Assembly: GCA_900544115.1 (NCBI GenBank)
Contig: UQTW01000007.1
Span: 27,830-91,829, forward strand
Direction of reading: 5' to 3'
From: an uncultured Collinsella sp.
GTDB lineage: Bacteria > Actinomycetota > Coriobacteriia > Coriobacteriales > Coriobacteriaceae
Length of the DNA stretch: 64,000 nucleotides
A model generated the notes under the pieces. The model saw only the letters and a list, made by a program, of their open reading frames with translations. It was not told the DNA's origin and did not search any database. Both the position numbers and the translations under genes were made by a program. This document shows positions 63,950-64,000 of the stretch, piece by piece; positions within the stretch are counted from its first letter, which is position 1; every line of letters starts with the position of its first letter.

Positions 63950-64000
63950 AATCCGATACCCTGAGGGCCGGACCGGCCGGCCCCGGGAGATCGGAGGACG

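Overview
The window reads as a chromosomal segment of a high-GC, Gram-positive anaerobe of the class Coriobacteriia, most likely Collinsella or a close relative. The inference rests on the protein style of the housekeeping genes (FtsEX, SecA, RF2, RNase R, PriA), an L31 protein with a long Ala/Lys/Glu tail, lipoproteins with Gram-positive signal peptides, a MurNAc salvage operon and an anaerobic cobalamin pathway. No 16S rRNA is present, so the genus is inferred, not shown.

Layout. 1-18607: the end of a GH13-GH77 glucan enzyme, an FmdB zinc ribbon, the minus-strand run priA-def-(small ORF)-fmt-rsmB, gltX, metK, an iron-sulfur L-serine dehydratase, an L,D-transpeptidase and a MacA/MacB-type export system. 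18714-41526: a compact cobalamin island. Seventeen tightly overlapping minus-strand genes (cbiF to cbiJ) cover the anaerobic pathway from the precorrin-2/sirohydrochlorin level to adenosylcobalamin. A divergent plus-strand operon, behind a cobalamin riboswitch, encodes an exported CbiK-type chelatase, a lipoprotein, and a BtuFCD-type ABC transporter. The island is bracketed by decayed transposase fragments: IS21-type on the left, IS3-type on the right. 41525-51018: a TetR regulator, a flippase-like membrane protein, tRNA-Glu and tRNA-Gln, an ArsC-like protein, the MurNAc operon murR-murQ-murP-mupG, a VanZ-like protein and a serine recombinase. 51196-63736: rnr, ftsE-ftsX, a split transketolase, a YitT protein, secA-prfB and rpmE.

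How the genes work together. The cobalamin island should let the cell build a complete cobamide if it receives a uroporphyrinogen III-derived precursor from genes outside the window; no hem genes, no uroporphyrinogen methyltransferase and no lower-ligand synthesis genes are visible here. The transporter operon is odd. The only cobaltochelatase visible carries a Tat-like motif and a lipobox, so it is predicted to sit outside the membrane next to a lipoprotein and a substrate-binding protein that appear to share one beta-rich domain. I consider this the best candidate for an undescribed system: surface capture or metalation of a tetrapyrrole coupled to uptake.

Intergenic DNA is rich in long, nearly perfect hairpins of 70-130 bases with different arm sequences. 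Several carry a GGGACA core, and two kinds occur twice in the window. They look like a family of dispersed palindromic elements. Starts below were often moved inward from the longest reading frame to the codon with the best ribosome binding site or with a 4-base stop/start overlap.
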